Part shown: positions 5,942-6,895 of the stretch, in pieces
Layout of the letters: every line of letters begins with the position of its first letter
Numbering within the stretch: position 1 is the stretch's first letter
From: Candidatus Eiseniibacteriota bacterium
Lineage (GTDB): Bacteria; Eisenbacteria; RBG-16-71-46; CAIMUX01
DNA: 6,895 bases
Direction: 5' to 3'
NCBI GenBank assembly: GCA_020431745.1
Contig: JAGQHR010000164.1
Location: 1 to 6,895, forward strand
Notes under the pieces: model-generated
Seen by the model: the letters and a program-made list of their open reading frames with translations, nothing else
Databases searched by the model: none
What the model was told of the DNA's origin: nothing
Position numbers and translations under genes: made by a program

Positions 5942-6895
5942 ATGAACCGAACATTCCACCGGCTCAAGACGGATCCGCGCCACTACCAGATCGGCGTGCT
6001 CGCATTCCTTCTCCTCTATGGAATCACCGCGCTGAACCTGCCCGTCTCGCTGGACCGGGTGGGACTGATCCTCGGCACCGCACTCTTGACCCAATGGATC
6101 TGCACGCGGGTCTGGAAGCTCCCTGCGTTCGATCCACGGAGCCCCCTCATTTCGGGGCTCTCGCTCTGCCTCCTCCTCCGAACCCAGTCCCCAACGCTGG
6201 CCATTGCCGGTGCGATCATCGCGATCGCGAGCAAGTTCGCGATCCGGCGCGGCGGCAAGCACGTCTTCAATCCCACCAACCTCGCGCTCGTCGTTCTCAT
6301 CCTGCTCACGGATCGCGCCTGGGTCTCCCCCGGACAATGGGGTAGCGCCGCCTATCTCGGATTCGCGATCGCCGGCCTCGGCGGATTGGTGGTCTACCGC
6401 GCCGAGCGCAGCGACGTCACCTACGCCTTCCTTGCCTCCTACGCCGCGATCCTGTTCGGGCGGGCACTCTGGTTGGGCGATCCCTGGACCATCCCGCTCC
6501 ATCAGCTCCAGAGCGGGGCACTCCTGCTGTTCGCCTTCTACATGATCTCCGATCCGCGGACGACTCCCGACTCCCGACCCGGCCGATTCGTCTACGCGGC
6601 GTTGGTCGCAACGGGCGCGGGCATCGTCCACTTCGCACTCTTCAAGCCCAACGGTTTGCTGTGGTCGCTCGTTTGCTGCGCCCCGCTGGTTCCGGTCATC
6701 GACCGTCTGCTCCCCGGCAAGCAGTACCGGTGGCCGGGGGCGTCCGGTGGGACAGCCGACTCCGCTCCACCGCGCAAGGTGGCACCGGATCCGACTCCGC
6801 CGATCTCGCTTCCGAACCCCGTACCTGCGTTCATCGCCCACGGCTTCGCGCTGATTCGCAGGACGATTCCATCCCGAAAGGAGAAGCTCGCCATG
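5942..6895 (+). CDS. NqrB/RnfD-family membrane protein, stand-alone type; frame open at window end
   Basis: The visible part is 318 codons without a stop. Residues ~16-256 are a series of about eight to ten hydrophobic segments separated by short loops, so this is an inner-membrane protein. Family marks are KTDPRHYQI at 9-17, GKHVFNPTN at 105-113 and YMISDPRTTPDSRPGR at 200-215, the FNP and DP..TP motifs of the NQR2/RnfD/RnfE superfamily. In Rnf and Nqr complexes this subunit helps carry electrons and cations across the membrane and binds FMN covalently through a Thr in a SGAT-type motif. I see no such motif; the nearest text is QSGALL at 190-195. No other rnf or nqr gene is present in the window. 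Residues ~266-296 form a Pro-rich tail after the last membrane segment. The core is near full family length, so only a little may be missing. Membership in the superfamily is well supported; an electron-transport role is inference. Confidence 0.88.
   Translation, partial: MNRTFHRLKTDPRHYQIGVLAFLLLYGITALNLPVSLDRVGLILGTALLTQWICTRVWKLPAFDPRSPLISGLSLCLLLRTQSPTLAIAGAIIAIASKFAIRRGGKHVFNPTNLALVVLILLTDRAWVSPGQWGSAAYLGFAIAGLGGLVVYRAERSDVTYAFLASYAAILFGRALWLGDPWTIPLHQLQSGALLLFAFYMISDPRTTPDSRPGRFVYAALVATGAGIVHFALFKPNGLLWSLVCCAPLVPVIDRLLPGKQYRWPGASGGTADSAPPRKVAPDPTPPISLPNPVPAFIAHGFALIRRTIPSRKEKLAM
6877..6895 (+). promoter_or_regulatory. Start-like signal (AAAGGAG plus ATG) at the window edge
   Basis: AAAGGAG at 6877-6883 is followed by nine bases and an ATG that ends the window. 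This looks like the ribosome binding site and start codon of a following gene. It is in the same frame as the RnfD-like gene, and no stop codon lies between them, so it may also be a chance match inside that gene's tail (RKEKLAM). Confidence 0.4.

Noticed and set aside
5851..6345. A plus-strand gene starting at the ATG at 5851, preceded by AGGGAGA
   Set aside because: It overlaps the RnfD-like gene in another frame for about 400 bases, is Pro, Arg and Ser rich without a domain, and continues a long upstream shadow frame.
5933..6841. Minus-strand open frame of 302 codons opposite the RnfD-like gene
   Set aside because: The translation is charged and low in complexity (Arg, Glu, Asp, Gly), whereas the plus frame encodes a clear membrane protein with family motifs and a good ribosome binding site.

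Overview
The window is G+C-rich (roughly two-thirds by eye) and densely coding, with strong Shine-Dalgarno sequences, a lipobox lipoprotein and a very large secreted protease-like protein. This fits a high-GC Gram-negative-type bacterium. A lineage such as Myxococcota, Gemmatimonadota or Candidatus Eisenbacteria is possible, but nothing here fixes the taxon. No RNA gene, CRISPR array, insertion sequence, phage gene or attachment site was seen.

The layout is three genes on the minus strand and one divergent gene on the plus strand. Positions 1-3575 (minus) are one uninterrupted frame, open at the window edge. It encodes a secreted protein of at least 1191 residues: signal peptide, Asp-box (BNR/sialidase-type) beta-propeller, gingipain/caspase-like peptidase C25 domain, then a second Asp-box propeller that is cut off. 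After a gap of about 200 bases come two tightly coupled genes: a 136-residue lipoprotein (3774-4184) and, upstream of it, a 514-residue fusion of an NUDT19-like Nudix hydrolase to an LACTB2-like metallo-beta-lactamase-fold hydrolase (4193-5737). The stop codon of the fusion gene is part of the lipoprotein gene's ribosome binding site.

A divergent intergenic region of about 204 bases (5738-5941) separates this cluster from a plus-strand membrane protein of the NqrB/RnfD family (5942 to the window end). It has no other rnf or nqr subunit beside it in the window and no recognisable covalent-flavin motif. Its frame is still open at 6895, where an AAAGGAG and an in-frame ATG form a start-like signal.

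The genes do not form an obvious single pathway. The Nudix-MBL enzyme looks cytoplasmic and probably acts on a CoA-type or other nucleoside-diphosphate-linked compound and a hydrolysable ester. The lipoprotein and protease act in the envelope or outside the cell, and the RnfD-like protein sits in the inner membrane. The two main real genes at the window edges lack a stop codon inside the window. Many long antisense open frames are high-GC shadows of the four genes.
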